Under the pieces are notes generated by a model. The model was not told the origin of the DNA. It did no database searches and worked only from the letters and a program-made list of their open reading frames with translations. 53,298 bases of DNA from a virus: positions 1-53,298 of the IMG/VR virus record IMGVR_UViG_3300032291_003809. The stretch is one strand, 5' to 3'. Shown piece by piece: positions 1 through 7,219 of the stretch (positions are counted from its first letter, which is position 1; every line of letters starts with the position of its first letter). Both the position numbers and the translations under genes were made by a program.

Positions 1-264
1 AAGCTGAAATTATTTCCTTTTGGCTCTTCCACAGCAGATTCGCCATCTTACCCTTCAGGTCATTGTATACAAGCAGCATTAATATGTTATGTTTTGGGTA
101 ACCATTTTCCTGAAAAATTTGACTATTTTCAGAATCTTGCAAAAGATATAGAATATAGTAGAATATTTTTAGGAGTACATTATCCCTCAGACAATGATTT
201 TTCTTTATATATAGTTGATACCATAATAAAAGACAAGGAATTTAAGGCGAAATATGGTTTATAA
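1..264 (+). CDS. PAP2-family phosphatase, C-terminal part (5' end outside window)
   Basis: The frame is open from base 1 and ends in TAA at 262-264. It carries two of the three PAP2 superfamily motifs: PSGH (about residues 19-22) and SRIFLGVHYPSD (about residues 54-65), which fits SR-x5-H-x3-D with the catalytic His and Asp. PAP2 enzymes remove phosphate from lipid phosphates or undecaprenyl diphosphate, usually at a membrane; a role in envelope lipid or glycan-carrier handling is inference. The first motif (K-x6-RP) would lie upstream. The stop overlaps the next start by one base (TAATG), so the genes are likely co-translated. Confidence 0.8.
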   Translation, partial: KLKLFPFGSSTADSPSYPSGHCIQAALICYVLGNHFPEKFDYFQNLAKDIEYSRIFLGVHYPSDNDFSLYIVDTIIKDKEFKAKYGL

Positions 265-671
265 TGGAATTATCAGCTTCTTCCAACGCAAATCAAAGAC
301 AAACCTATAAAGGTTGGGTAACAATAGACAACAAAAGATATTATTATAAAAGTCTTTGGGAGTATAGGTATGCTATGTATTTAGACCTTATGAAAAGACA
401 CAATCATATAATTGATTGGTTTTATGAGCCCCATACATTTTATTTTGAAGGAATTAAAAGAGGTACAACTAACTATAAGCCCGATTTTAAAGTAATTTTC
501 CCAAGTGGAAATGAAGAGTGGATTGAGGTTAAAGGTTACATGGATGCTAAGTCTGCAACCAAAATAAAAAGGATGGCTAAATACTTCCCAAAAATTAAAT
601 TAAGGGTGATTGGAAGCGATTGGTTCAAGTCTAATGCCTTAATGTTAAAAAAAGTTATAAAAAATTGGTAG
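264..671 (+). CDS. DUF1064-type PD-(D/E)XK nuclease
   Basis: The 135-residue protein has the layout of phage DUF1064 / PD-(D/E)XK nucleases: an early Glu (E33) in a helix after a Ser-Leu, the YKPDF motif with D74, and the WIEVKGY strand with E88 and K90. This fold is used by Holliday-junction resolvases and other structure-specific nucleases, so a role in resolving replication or recombination intermediates before packaging is reasonable. The start follows the PAP2 stop with one base of overlap. No DNA-binding extension is visible. The exact substrate cannot be told from sequence. Confidence 0.75.
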   Translation: MELSASSNANQRQTYKGWVTIDNKRYYYKSLWEYRYAMYLDLMKRHNHIIDWFYEPHTFYFEGIKRGTTNYKPDFKVIFPSGNEEWIEVKGYMDAKSATKIKRMAKYFPKIKLRVIGSDWFKSNALMLKKVIKNW

Positions 672-677
672 AAAAAC

Positions 678-708
678 TATAATTATACATATATTTACAA
701 TGTGTAAA
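678..708 (+). promoter_or_regulatory. Operator-like palindromes and promoter 12-mer before the DnaA-IV-like gene
   Basis: A 10-bp palindrome (TATAATTATA, 678-687) is followed by the 12-mer TATATTTACAAT (690-701) and a perfect inverted repeat TTTACA-ATG-TGTAAA (694-708). The same 12-mer sits at 33483-33494, at nearly the same distance from a start codon (14-15 nt). It resembles a Bacteroidota -7 element (TAnnTTTG) with the final G changed. The overlapping inverted repeat suggests a regulator site, possibly autoregulation by the downstream protein; this is inference. Confidence 0.45.
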
Positions 709-716
709 ATTATACA

Positions 717-1148
717 ATGAACCAACAAAATGAAATTATATTACTTGAAGAGTTGATTTCTATAGTCAAAAACAAAGGATATACTAAAACTATCAATATT
801 CTTAAAAAGAATAACACATCTTTTTTTGAGCTAGATAATCCCTACGATAAATTTGTTGTTAATCTAATTGCTGATACTTTTGAAATAAACTCAAATGATT
901 TATTACAAAGCAGGTACAGCAGAGGCAATATGAAATATGCTATAGGCTTCTGTGTATATTATTTATATCAAGAGAAGACCCTCGGCTACATAGGTAAAAA
1001 TATATTTAAGGATAAGAATTTAACTTTGTTATCAAGATATAGACAAATGATATTTGAGTTAACTAAAAAGGATTTACCTTATTACGAAATAAAAGAAGAT
1101 TTAGATAAAAAAATAGAAAATTTTAAACTTAAAAATAAAGTTAAATGA
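717..1148 (+). CDS. DnaA domain IV-like (Trp-repressor-fold) DNA-binding protein
   Basis: Residues about 46-115 follow the pattern of the C-terminal DNA-binding domain of DnaA: a helix ending in an IAD.FEI segment, DLLQSRYSRG, a helix with aliphatic and aromatic residues (KYAIGFCVYYLY), then a GYIG turn and a final helix containing SRYRQ. There is no AAA+ module, so this is not a replication initiator of the usual kind; it may bind the viral origin or act as a repressor. The gene ends in an ATGA overlap with the next gene. A palindromic region lies just upstream. The family call is from the fold pattern only. Confidence 0.5.
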   Translation: MNQQNEIILLEELISIVKNKGYTKTINILKKNNTSFFELDNPYDKFVVNLIADTFEINSNDLLQSRYSRGNMKYAIGFCVYYLYQEKTLGYIGKNIFKDKNLTLLSRYRQMIFELTKKDLPYYEIKEDLDKKIENFKLKNKVK

Positions 1149-2299
1149 GTACTGAGCAAAACATAACCAATGAAGAAGTAAAACCAACCCCTTCTCCTTC
1201 CAATTATAATCCATTCTTGCAGTCAGTTAATGAAAAGCCATATTCTCAAATGAATGTTGGTGTTACTCAAGAACAAATGAGTGGTGCTATTCCTGAACCA
1301 ACCTTTTCTCCGCATACTATAGATTCAAATGAGAATCCATATAATATGTTGAATGGAGATGGCATACCTAGTGGAGGTGGAAATCAAAAAAGAGAGTCAG
1401 CACCTTTTAATCCAATGATGAATGATGTTCCTGATGGAGATAAGAAAATGGGAGCACAGCACATGGCTAAATTGTTGGTTGATGGTTATGAGCAATTACA
1501 TGTTTTTGGTAATAAAGCTTTACAAGTTCCTGAAAGAAAAATTAGAAAATTAGAGAAAGAAGGTCTAATAGATTTATCTATTCCTATTCCTTATGAATAT
1601 GGAAAGACTATTACTGCAGGAGAGTTTTTACAAGATTTTAACGAGCAAAATAAAGATGCTTTAACGGTATCAAAAGAATTTAAAAAAGAAGTTACTCCTG
1701 TATTAACTAGAGTATTAGAGAAAAGAGGTGCAGGTTTGACAGATGAACAATATTTAGGTTATTTAGTTGGGAAGGATTTAGTCGTTAAGTTAGTTATTGT
1801 TGCACAATTGCGTACAACTATGAATGATATGATTAATGTTATCAAAGATTATACTGAAGCTACGAGAGCAGGTGGCGGAGTCCCTCCTCAGCCTCAAGCC
1901 CCTAATCCTCAGCCTCAAGCTCCAACTCCAACAGCTCCTCAGTCAATGTATCAAGAGCCTGACCATTCAGCACCTGATTTTAACTTTCAAGATAATGAGG
2001 TTGTAATGAATAGTACAGTTCAGCAAATGAAAGTTCCTAATACAGGAAAAGCAAGAGTTATTGCACAAATAGAAAAAGAGAAAAAATGGAAGAGAGATGC
2101 GGAATCTGCAGGTGGAGCTTCTTCATACGAACAAGCTATGAGAGACAGAAAGAATAGTGGAAAAAGAGGAAGAAAAAAAGCTAAAGATTATATTCAAGAA
2201 GTTCAAATGGATGAAGAGCAAATAGCTGAAGCTATTATTTTGAATGAAACTTTGAATCAGCCAAAGAAAGAAAAAGACCCTTACGCTGATTTAGATTAA
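1145..2299 (+). CDS. Hypothetical protein, Pro/Gln-rich with basic C-terminal region
   Basis: A 384-residue protein I do not recognise. Residues 1-95 are rich in Pro, Asn and Ser and probably disordered; residues about 105-235 look helical and globular; residues about 243-268 hold a PQPQAP-type Pro/Gln linker; residues about 305-350 are Lys/Arg-rich (KRGRKKAK). It has no signal peptide or membrane segment. Its start overlaps the previous stop by 4 nt (ATGA), and the packaging ATPase follows after one small gene. A DNA-binding, scaffolding or packaging-accessory role is possible, but nothing in the sequence decides between these. Confidence 0.55.
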   Translation: MSTEQNITNEEVKPTPSPSNYNPFLQSVNEKPYSQMNVGVTQEQMSGAIPEPTFSPHTIDSNENPYNMLNGDGIPSGGGNQKRESAPFNPMMNDVPDGDKKMGAQHMAKLLVDGYEQLHVFGNKALQVPERKIRKLEKEGLIDLSIPIPYEYGKTITAGEFLQDFNEQNKDALTVSKEFKKEVTPVLTRVLEKRGAGLTDEQYLGYLVGKDLVVKLVIVAQLRTTMNDMINVIKDYTEATRAGGGVPPQPQAPNPQPQAPTPTAPQSMYQEPDHSAPDFNFQDNEVVMNSTVQQMKVPNTGKARVIAQIEKEKKWKRDAESAGGASSYEQAMRDRKNSGKRGRKKAKDYIQEVQMDEEQIAEAIILNETLNQPKKEKDPYADLD

Positions 2300-2300
2300 T

Positions 2301-2585
2301 ATGAAAGTAAAAAGTCCATATTGGATTGAATTTAAAAAAACAATAATCTCTTTCATAAAAATATTTGAAAAGGAGACAACTAAATTTGAGTTTCCTATTT
2401 ATGAAGAAGAGGACTTTACTATGCTCGTAGAAGAGTGTGAGGTATTTCCTGTGTTTACTAAAAAAGAAGATTTTTTAAAAGTTGAATATGACTTTAGCTT
2501 TTGTGATACAGTTATAAGAACTTTAAGTTTTTCTAAATATTTAGATGCTGTTAGAATTGAAATTACTTTAAAAGAAAAACATTAA
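2301..2585 (+). CDS. Hypothetical acidic protein
   Basis: A 94-residue protein without recognisable motifs. It is rich in Glu and Phe, with alternating hydrophobic residues that suggest a mixed alpha/beta soluble fold, and it has no membrane segment. It lies one base after the preceding stop and five bases before the packaging ATPase, so it is almost certainly in the same transcript. An accessory role in packaging is only a guess from position. Confidence 0.5.
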   Translation: MKVKSPYWIEFKKTIISFIKIFEKETTKFEFPIYEEEDFTMLVEECEVFPVFTKKEDFLKVEYDFSFCDTVIRTLSFSKYLDAVRIEITLKEKH

Positions 2586-2590
2586 ATATT

Positions 2591-3412
2591 ATGGGAAGAG
2601 AACCAATGCTCATGGCAGCCTGTGGAAAGAAAGGTGTAGGTAAAAGCTATCAGCACATGATTCTTATGCAACAGTATGTTCAAGGAGATTATTATAATGG
2701 TGTTAAAGGTAGGAAATGTCTCATCATGGATGTTAACGATGAATATGGACATGGAACCTATTATGTACAAGCAATATCTTTAAAAGATGTTCCTTTATTT
2801 TCAGTTCATCCAAATATTGAAATTAGAAGGATAAGACCATTTCATCCTAATGGGACTAGAATGACCCTTGATGAATGGGCTCAAGCACTATTTTATGTTT
2901 TAAATAGATTTAGAAACGGTTTATTACTTATTGAGGATGTAAATAAATTTATTGGAGACCATTTACCAAATGACTTAGTAGGTTCAATTGCAACTAATAG
3001 ACATATAGGTTTAGATATAATTCTTTCTTATCAGTCTTTAGGTAGAATTAATACTAAAATATGGGGTAATTTAAACCAATTAAGATTTCATAAGAATAAT
3101 GAGAGTGTTGAAAGACATGCTTTAAAGTTCCCCGACAAAGCTGAATTTATGCGTATTGCAGAGATTATGGTTAATAATGAATATGCTAGAGGGAACGCAA
3201 GATTCTTTGTTTATGTTGATATGGATGAATCTAAAATTAGAGGTAATATTAGTGATGACTTGAGAGAAGAAGCTCTAAATCAGTATATAAACGAGAATTA
3301 CAATGCTTTATTAAAACCATTTTTAGTTCAAAGAGAAGGTAATAAAAAGAAACACACTTCAGATAGTGCTATTAAAGAAATAAAACAGAGGCTAATTTCA
3401 GCCTATTTTTAG
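2591..3412 (+). CDS. HerA/FtsK-superfamily packaging ATPase
   Basis: This 273-residue P-loop protein has Walker A GKKGVGKS (residues 12-19), Walker B LLLIED (111-116), and a SYQSL segment (146-150) after a strand, as in HerA/FtsK ATPases. The single-domain size and lack of a nuclease domain match genome-packaging ATPases of membrane-containing icosahedral viruses (PRD1 P9 and A32-like), which pump DNA through a vertex; Zot of filamentous phages is a relative and an alternative. Location just before the capsid block supports packaging. No terminase or portal gene is seen elsewhere in the window. A hairpin (3389-3404) overlaps its last codons. Confidence 0.8.
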   Translation: MGREPMLMAACGKKGVGKSYQHMILMQQYVQGDYYNGVKGRKCLIMDVNDEYGHGTYYVQAISLKDVPLFSVHPNIEIRRIRPFHPNGTRMTLDEWAQALFYVLNRFRNGLLLIEDVNKFIGDHLPNDLVGSIATNRHIGLDIILSYQSLGRINTKIWGNLNQLRFHKNNESVERHALKFPDKAEFMRIAEIMVNNEYARGNARFFVYVDMDESKIRGNISDDLREEALNQYINENYNALLKPFLVQREGNKKKHTSDSAIKEIKQRLISAYF

Positions 3413-3451
3413 CTTTTTGCCTGTAAATCAGGCTTATACACCCATCTAAAC

Positions 3452-3485
3452 ACCCCTTTTCTACCCCCATAGGAAGGGGTTTTTT
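3452..3485 (+). terminator. Rho-independent terminator after the packaging ATPase
   Basis: A perfect 7-bp stem ACCCCTT/AAGGGGT (3452-3458 with 3474-3480) and a 15-nt loop are followed by a run of T (3481-3485). A smaller hairpin, GCCTG/CAGGC, lies just upstream at 3419-3433. Together they separate the ATPase operon from the capsid transcript. Confidence 0.75.
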
Positions 3486-3496
3486 AATTTTCAGCA

Positions 3497-3517
3497 AATT
3501 GTATACATATAAAAGTA
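3497..3517 (+). promoter_or_regulatory. Motif shared with the opposite end of the window
   Basis: AATTGTATACATA followed by TAAAAGTA. The same element (one base shorter) is found on the minus strand at 53164-53183, upstream of the leftward operon. It contains the palindrome TGTATACA. Its placement between a terminator and the capsid transcript at one site, and before the early-type operon at the other, suggests a regulator site or upstream promoter element. Confidence 0.45.
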
Positions 3518-3578
3518 GCTATACAAAAAAGTTACAAAAAAGTAATTAATTTATTTCTATTAATGCCTAGTAATTAAC

Positions 3579-3586
3579 TAAATTTG
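3579..3586 (+). promoter_or_regulatory. Probable promoter -7 box (TAAATTTG) for the capsid transcript
   Basis: TAAATTTG fits the Bacteroidota -7 consensus TAnnTTTG exactly and lies 28 nt before the first ATG of the capsid region. The same octamer occurs before genes at 4609 and 18434 and, on the minus strand, before the gene ending at 53077. No clear -33 TTG is seen at the right distance here. Confidence 0.5.
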
Positions 3587-3650
3587 ATGTGTCAATGCTG
3601 AATCTGTATTCACAATGACATATTCTTTAAAAAAATTAAATACTATTAAG

Positions 3651-3758
3651 ATGAATTTCAAAGCAATCGCAGGACAATTACTTATCGTTGCAGGTGGTGT
3701 TGCTCTTTACATGTTGGCTGTTAAGCCTATGTTAGACAAAGCTAATGTATCTAAGTAA
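3651..3758 (+). CDS. Small single-span membrane peptide before the capsid gene
   Basis: A 35-residue peptide starting MNFKAIAGQLL with a hydrophobic span at about residues 5-22 and a short basic tail ending in VSK. An in-frame ATG at 3615 would give 47 residues; I prefer 3651 because A-rich sequence precedes it. It has the C-ending, highly expressed codon style of the following capsid gene (TTC, ATC), which argues that it is real and abundant. A minor membrane protein of the virion is the likely role, as in other vesicle-containing phages; this is inference. Confidence 0.7.
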   Translation: MNFKAIAGQLLIVAGGVALYMLAVKPMLDKANVSK

Positions 3759-3815
3759 TCATAGAAGTAAATTGAATTAAAACCCCAATTAATTAAAAAT
3801 TAAAATTCATTCAAA

Positions 3816-4514
3816 ATGAGTAGTATTCAACGCTATTTACAAATGGCAAACCGTCAAGTGAACGAGCAGTTCATTGGCGTAGATGGTTTCGTAGACGATG
3901 ACATGTATTTTGCAGCAGGAGATAATTTCTTCGGTGCAGATGGTACAGAAGCAGCTCCAATGGCAGCTCCTGCAGTTATGCGTTCTCAACCTTACATCTT
4001 AACAGTTTCTAACGCTTCTAACGCTGCAGTTACTATTGATGTATTCGGAGCTTACATTTACTTGAACAACGCAGGTTTTTCAGGTGGTAGCTTAACAGTG
4101 AGCAATGTTACAATCACTTCAGGATTGTCTAATGTTACTTACTACAACTTATTGAACCAATCTTCTGTATCTCCATTCACAATTGGAAGTACTTTGATTT
4201 CTTCAGTAAACGGTACAACTAGCCAAGTGTTACAACCTTTAACACTTAGCACTTTAGATGCAAACGGTAACCAAGCAACTAAAATCTTAACTCCTGTTAT
4301 TGACCCGTATCAACAACAAAGTGGTGTTATTGAATTGAAACAACCATTCCGTATTGACGGTTTCACTAAGTTGACTTTCAGCATTTATGCTTCAACTTCT
4401 GTTCAATTCCAATTCTACCCTTCTGATACAATCAACATCGCAAGAGGTTTAGGTGGAAACCCTGTATCTAAGCAATATGGTAGTCCAAAGATTATCAGAC
4501 CTGCTTCTCGTTAA
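3816..4514 (+). CDS. Major capsid protein candidate (jelly-roll-like)
   Basis: A 232-residue protein made mostly of alternating beta-type segments, with a helical N-terminus and a basic C-terminus. It stands between two strong terminators with its own promoter. Its codons are markedly biased to C-ending forms (AAC, TTC, TAC, CGT), unlike its AT-ending neighbours, as expected of the most abundant virion protein. Residues about 162-172 carry IDPYQQQ, and about 22 residues around this align with the protein at 36712-37386. 232 residues is short for a double jelly roll, so a single or compact double jelly roll are both open. The capsid call is inference from position, codon bias and composition. 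Confidence 0.65.
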   Translation: MSSIQRYLQMANRQVNEQFIGVDGFVDDDMYFAAGDNFFGADGTEAAPMAAPAVMRSQPYILTVSNASNAAVTIDVFGAYIYLNNAGFSGGSLTVSNVTITSGLSNVTYYNLLNQSSVSPFTIGSTLISSVNGTTSQVLQPLTLSTLDANGNQATKILTPVIDPYQQQSGVIELKQPFRIDGFTKLTFSIYASTSVQFQFYPSDTINIARGLGGNPVSKQYGSPKIIRPASR

Positions 4515-4540
4515 TCCGAGTAGATTAGGAAAAATATAAG

Positions 4541-4586
4541 AAAGGGGCGTGAGTGTGATTATATCTTACTCCGCCCTTTTTTTAAT
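4541..4586 (+). terminator. Rho-independent terminator after the capsid gene
   Basis: AAAGGG-CG-GAGT on the 5' side pairs with ACTC-CG-CCCTTT on the 3' side (two single-base bulges), with a loop of about 14 nt, followed by a T-run ending near 4583. It isolates the capsid gene as its own strong transcript. Confidence 0.8.
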
Positions 4587-4596
4587 TAAAATTTAG

Positions 4597-4604
4597 TAAA
4601 TTTG
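4597..4604 (+). promoter_or_regulatory. Probable promoter -7 box (TAAATTTG), possibly giving a leaderless mRNA
   Basis: TAAATTTG ends only 4 nt before the ATG at 4609, right after the capsid terminator. With the usual Bacteroidota spacing the transcript would begin at or next to the start codon, which suggests leaderless translation of the first membrane-protein gene. Confidence 0.5.
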
Positions 4605-4608
4605 TTTT

Positions 4609-5022
4609 ATGTCATTACCGAGAGTAAATATATTCAACTATACAGCAGCAGCTAATCCTTACTTTGTTAAGAGTTTAGCTCATAAGTATGGTTATGAATT
4701 TGATAAGGACCAACAATTAGATACTGTGTTGCAACAACTAGTAACTTATGAAGGGGAGCCTGTCATGATGGAAATAATTGAAAATAATCCTGATAAGGAA
4801 TTATTTATGGATTATTTTGAAAAAAAATATGGCAAAAAAGAAGATACCAAAAATGTAAATGAATTAAGTAATAACAAATTATTTGAATCATATATGAATT
4901 TTTCAGGTCAATTACAAACTGCACAATTAACTGCTGAAAATAAAAGTTTAACTACTCAAACAAGCGTTATGGTTCTTTTAGGTGCGGTTTTAATTTCATT
5001 CGCAATAATGTTTAAAAAATAA
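4609..5022 (+). CDS. Virion-type protein with C-terminal membrane anchor
   Basis: A 137-residue protein. Residues 1-110 are soluble and rich in charged and aromatic residues, and residues about 116-134 form one hydrophobic helix (VMVLLGAVLISFAIM) followed by FKK. This tail-anchored layout repeats throughout the cluster. It is the first gene of the long membrane-protein transcript, directly after the terminator and TAAATTTG box. Not recognised as a known family; a protein linking membrane and capsid is a reasonable guess. Confidence 0.6.
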   Translation: MSLPRVNIFNYTAAANPYFVKSLAHKYGYEFDKDQQLDTVLQQLVTYEGEPVMMEIIENNPDKELFMDYFEKKYGKKEDTKNVNELSNNKLFESYMNFSGQLQTAQLTAENKSLTTQTSVMVLLGAVLISFAIMFKK

Positions 5023-5026
5023 AAAT

Positions 5027-5704
5027 ATGGCAGCCTTAAACGCATTAGAAACAGCTAGAGAATTAATATCTTATGCAGTAGTAACTAACAAAGATGGTTT
5101 AGTAAAATTATTAGATAGAAATGGCATACAAATGCCAAATAATCCATCTGATAATGAAGTAACTGTTGCAATATTAATGGCAAATTCAAAAAGCGGTGTT
5201 TTTAGAAATGAACTGCAAAAGTATTTATCATCTTTATTACCTGAAGTAGCAGAATATGCTGATTTTTTAGGTAATGGTTATGTAGACTTTACAGGAACTG
5301 ATGATTTTTCTTTCACAGCAGGTGGTGGTAGCTTAATACCTAAGTCGTATGTTCCTACAACTAATGTTCCATCTACAGCACAACCTGTAGGAACAAAAGC
5401 TCCTACAAAAGTAGGAAATGCTTTAAGAAGTGTTGGACAATTTTTGAAAAACAATGTCTTTACTCCTGAAAATATTAATGCAGGTGTTCAAATTGGATTA
5501 ACCTCAATGGCTAATAAAACGCAAACAAAGCAAAATCAAGTAAATGCAGAAGCGTTACAATTGCAAAACTATCAAGATACTTTGAGACAACAGTTACCAA
5601 ATGCAGCTAAAAAATCTAATACTATGTTATATGTATGGATTGGAGTAGGTGTATTAGCTGTTGGTGTGTTAGGATTTGTTTTATACAAGCAATACAAAAA
5701 ATAA
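5027..5704 (+). CDS. Virion-type protein with C-terminal membrane anchor
   Basis: A 225-residue protein. Residues 1-85 look globular and helical, about 90-150 are Gly/Thr/Pro-rich and flexible, about 170-195 are Gln/Asn-rich, and residues about 201-220 form a hydrophobic helix (YVWIGVGVLAVGVLGFVLY) with a QYKK tail. It overlaps the next start by one base (TAATG). No enzymatic motif is seen. The anchor and position suggest a vesicle-bound virion component. Confidence 0.6.
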   Translation: MAALNALETARELISYAVVTNKDGLVKLLDRNGIQMPNNPSDNEVTVAILMANSKSGVFRNELQKYLSSLLPEVAEYADFLGNGYVDFTGTDDFSFTAGGGSLIPKSYVPTTNVPSTAQPVGTKAPTKVGNALRSVGQFLKNNVFTPENINAGVQIGLTSMANKTQTKQNQVNAEALQLQNYQDTLRQQLPNAAKKSNTMLYVWIGVGVLAVGVLGFVLYKQYKK

Positions 5705-5895
5705 TGATTAGTAATAAAAAAATATTATTAATCGGAAGTGCTCTAGTATTAGCATATATTCTATTAAAGAATAAAAAAAATACTAAAAAAAATGTAAGTT
5801 CTAAAGAAGAAGTAGTTCCTTTTGACCCAATAAATGTGCAAAAAATGCCATGGGTTGCAGTACCTAATTCTCTATCTCAAATAAATAACAATTAA
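5704..5895 (+). CDS. Small N-anchored membrane protein
   Basis: A 63-residue protein beginning MISNKKILLIGSALVLAYI, a membrane helix at about residues 5-20, then a Lys/Asn-rich stretch and a polar tail. I take the ATG at 5704, which overlaps the preceding stop, rather than an in-frame ATG at 5635 that would sit deep in the upstream gene. No family is recognised. Confidence 0.65.
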   Translation: MISNKKILLIGSALVLAYILLKNKKNTKKNVSSKEEVVPFDPINVQKMPWVAVPNSLSQINNN

Positions 5896-5906
5896 AAACT
5901 AAAATT

Positions 5907-6149
5907 ATGTTAAAAGGTAAAAATTTATGGATTTTATTAGGTGTAGGTGCTGTAGCATACTACTATTGGATGCAAAAGAAAAAGAAAGATACTACTTCTG
6001 CTCCTTCTGTTGCTTTCACAGGGGATTTAGGTGTACCTGAGTATCAAAATGCAGGTGGAAGATATGTAAAAACTCGTATTCCTTATGGTAGCCAATTTAA
6101 TAGAGCCGTTGATAAATTTAGTGGTCAAGAATATTACATACCTCGTTAG
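5907..6149 (+). CDS. Small N-anchored membrane protein, paralogue A
   Basis: An 80-residue protein starting MLKGKNLWILLGVGAVAYYY, with a membrane helix at residues about 7-22, a basic KKKK stop-transfer patch and a soluble tail containing AFTGDLGVPEYQNAGGR. The adjacent gene at 6184 shares the start, the helix and the AFTGDL..YQNA segment, so the two arose by tandem duplication. Likely an internal virion membrane protein; the function is unknown. Confidence 0.65.
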   Translation: MLKGKNLWILLGVGAVAYYYWMQKKKKDTTSAPSVAFTGDLGVPEYQNAGGRYVKTRIPYGSQFNRAVDKFSGQEYYIPR

Positions 6150-6183
6150 TAAGAAAATTATTAAAATTTAAAAAAATACAAAT

Positions 6184-6438
6184 ATGTTAAAAGGTAAAAA
6201 TTTGTACTATGTATTAGGCATAGGTGCTGTAGCATACTACTTTTGGTGGATGAACAAAAAGAAAAAAGATGCTGCTTCTGCTGCTCCTTCTACTGCTAAT
6301 GCTGCATTTACAGGAGATTTAGATGTTACTCAGTATCAAAATGCTAATGGAGATACAACAAGAAAAAGAGTAGATACCATAAGTGGGTCTTCTCCTTTTA
6401 AACATGTTGTTTTAAAAGGTAACAAGCCAAAACAATAA
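6184..6438 (+). CDS. Small N-anchored membrane protein, paralogue B
   Basis: An 84-residue protein starting MLKGKNLYYVLGIGAVAYYF, followed by KKKKD and a tail with AFTGDLDVTQYQNANGD. It is clearly homologous to the preceding gene over its first 55-60 residues and differs at the C-terminus. The pair suggests two versions of one membrane component. No enzymatic motif. Confidence 0.65.
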   Translation: MLKGKNLYYVLGIGAVAYYFWWMNKKKKDAASAAPSTANAAFTGDLDVTQYQNANGDTTRKRVDTISGSSPFKHVVLKGNKPKQ

Positions 6439-6443
6439 TTAGT

Positions 6444-6830
6444 ATGACTAATACCAAAAAAATATTATTATACGCAGGGGCGGTTGTTTTAGGGTATCAT
6501 TTATGGAAATACTACAGTAAGCCTAAAAGCGTATTAGTAAAAGGTTCAGATGCTGATACTCCTGAAAAGGTAGAATATAGCACAGGAAAAGAAGGTATGT
6601 TAGGTTCAGATGGTACTTTAGATACAATGATTAATTTAAAGAAGCCTATCTACATTAGACCTCAAAATTCAATCCCTAATGTTTATGACAGAGGAATTGG
6701 ACAATATGTAAATTGTGGTGGTTATATGAACGCAACAGGTTTTGCAGATGATTTACAATATTCTTGTAATGCTAATGTTGTAAAAAACAAACAGACTTCA
6801 GCTTTAACAGATTTGCCTAAATTACCATAA
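6444..6830 (+). CDS. N-anchored membrane protein
   Basis: A 128-residue protein with a short hydrophobic span (residues about 6-20, ILLYAGAVVLGYHLW) and a mainly soluble tail with two Cys (near residues 93 and 110), which could form a disulfide outside the cytoplasm. It ends one base before the next start codon. Not recognised; membrane-anchored virion component by context. Confidence 0.6.
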   Translation: MTNTKKILLYAGAVVLGYHLWKYYSKPKSVLVKGSDADTPEKVEYSTGKEGMLGSDGTLDTMINLKKPIYIRPQNSIPNVYDRGIGQYVNCGGYMNATGFADDLQYSCNANVVKNKQTSALTDLPKLP

Positions 6831-6831
6831 C

Positions 6832-6972
6832 ATGAATAAAACAGTAAAATATCTTTTGATTTATGCTGCAGTAGCAGGTGGGGCTTATTTATTATATAAG
6901 CAATATCAAGTGATGCAAAATAAATTAGATGGAGATGCCGCTTTAAAAAAGTGGAACGCACAACATAATTAA
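6832..6972 (+). CDS. Very small N-anchored membrane protein
   Basis: A 46-residue frame starting MNKTVKYLLIYAAVAGGAYL with a membrane helix at residues about 7-22 and a charged tail ending NAQHN. It fills the gap between two neighbours with a one-base separation upstream and ten bases downstream, and has the same architecture as its neighbours, which supports it despite its size. Confidence 0.65.
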   Translation: MNKTVKYLLIYAAVAGGAYLLYKQYQVMQNKLDGDAALKKWNAQHN

Positions 6973-6982
6973 AATAAAAACA

Positions 6983-7219
6983 ATGGCAGAAGCAAAAGAA
7001 ATATTAGATAAGGTAAAACAATTAAAATCTAATTCTGATAGTATGGCATTAAAGAAAATGAAAGGTACTGTTTCAGGAGCCATGATTGGAATGGGTGGTG
7101 GATTATTGATTGGATTTACAAGAGGCTATAGTCTAGTCTCTTCTGCATTTGTAGGAGCTTTGATTGGTGGGGTTATTTCACAGATTCTTTTACCAAAATT
7201 AGATGATAGCAATGAATAA
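6983..7219 (+). CDS. Small membrane protein with glycine-rich hairpin
   Basis: A 78-residue protein: a charged N-terminal helix (residues 1-27), then two hydrophobic Gly-rich spans (about 29-45 and 51-69) joined by a short polar loop (TRGYS), and an acidic tail. The glycine-zipper-like spans resemble holins or membrane-curving proteins, but that is only resemblance. It overlaps the next gene. Confidence 0.55.
   Translation: MAEAKEILDKVKQLKSNSDSMALKKMKGTVSGAMIGMGGGLLIGFTRGYSLVSSAFVGALIGGVISQILLPKLDDSNE

Noticed and set aside
2582-2770. A 62-residue minus-strand frame opposite the ATPase start
   Set aside because: It lies fully inside the well-supported ATPase gene, and has no leader.
3389-3404. 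Hairpin AGGCT/AGCCT overlapping the ATPase stop region
   Set aside because: Short 5-bp stem inside the coding end; the better terminator lies at 3452-3485.
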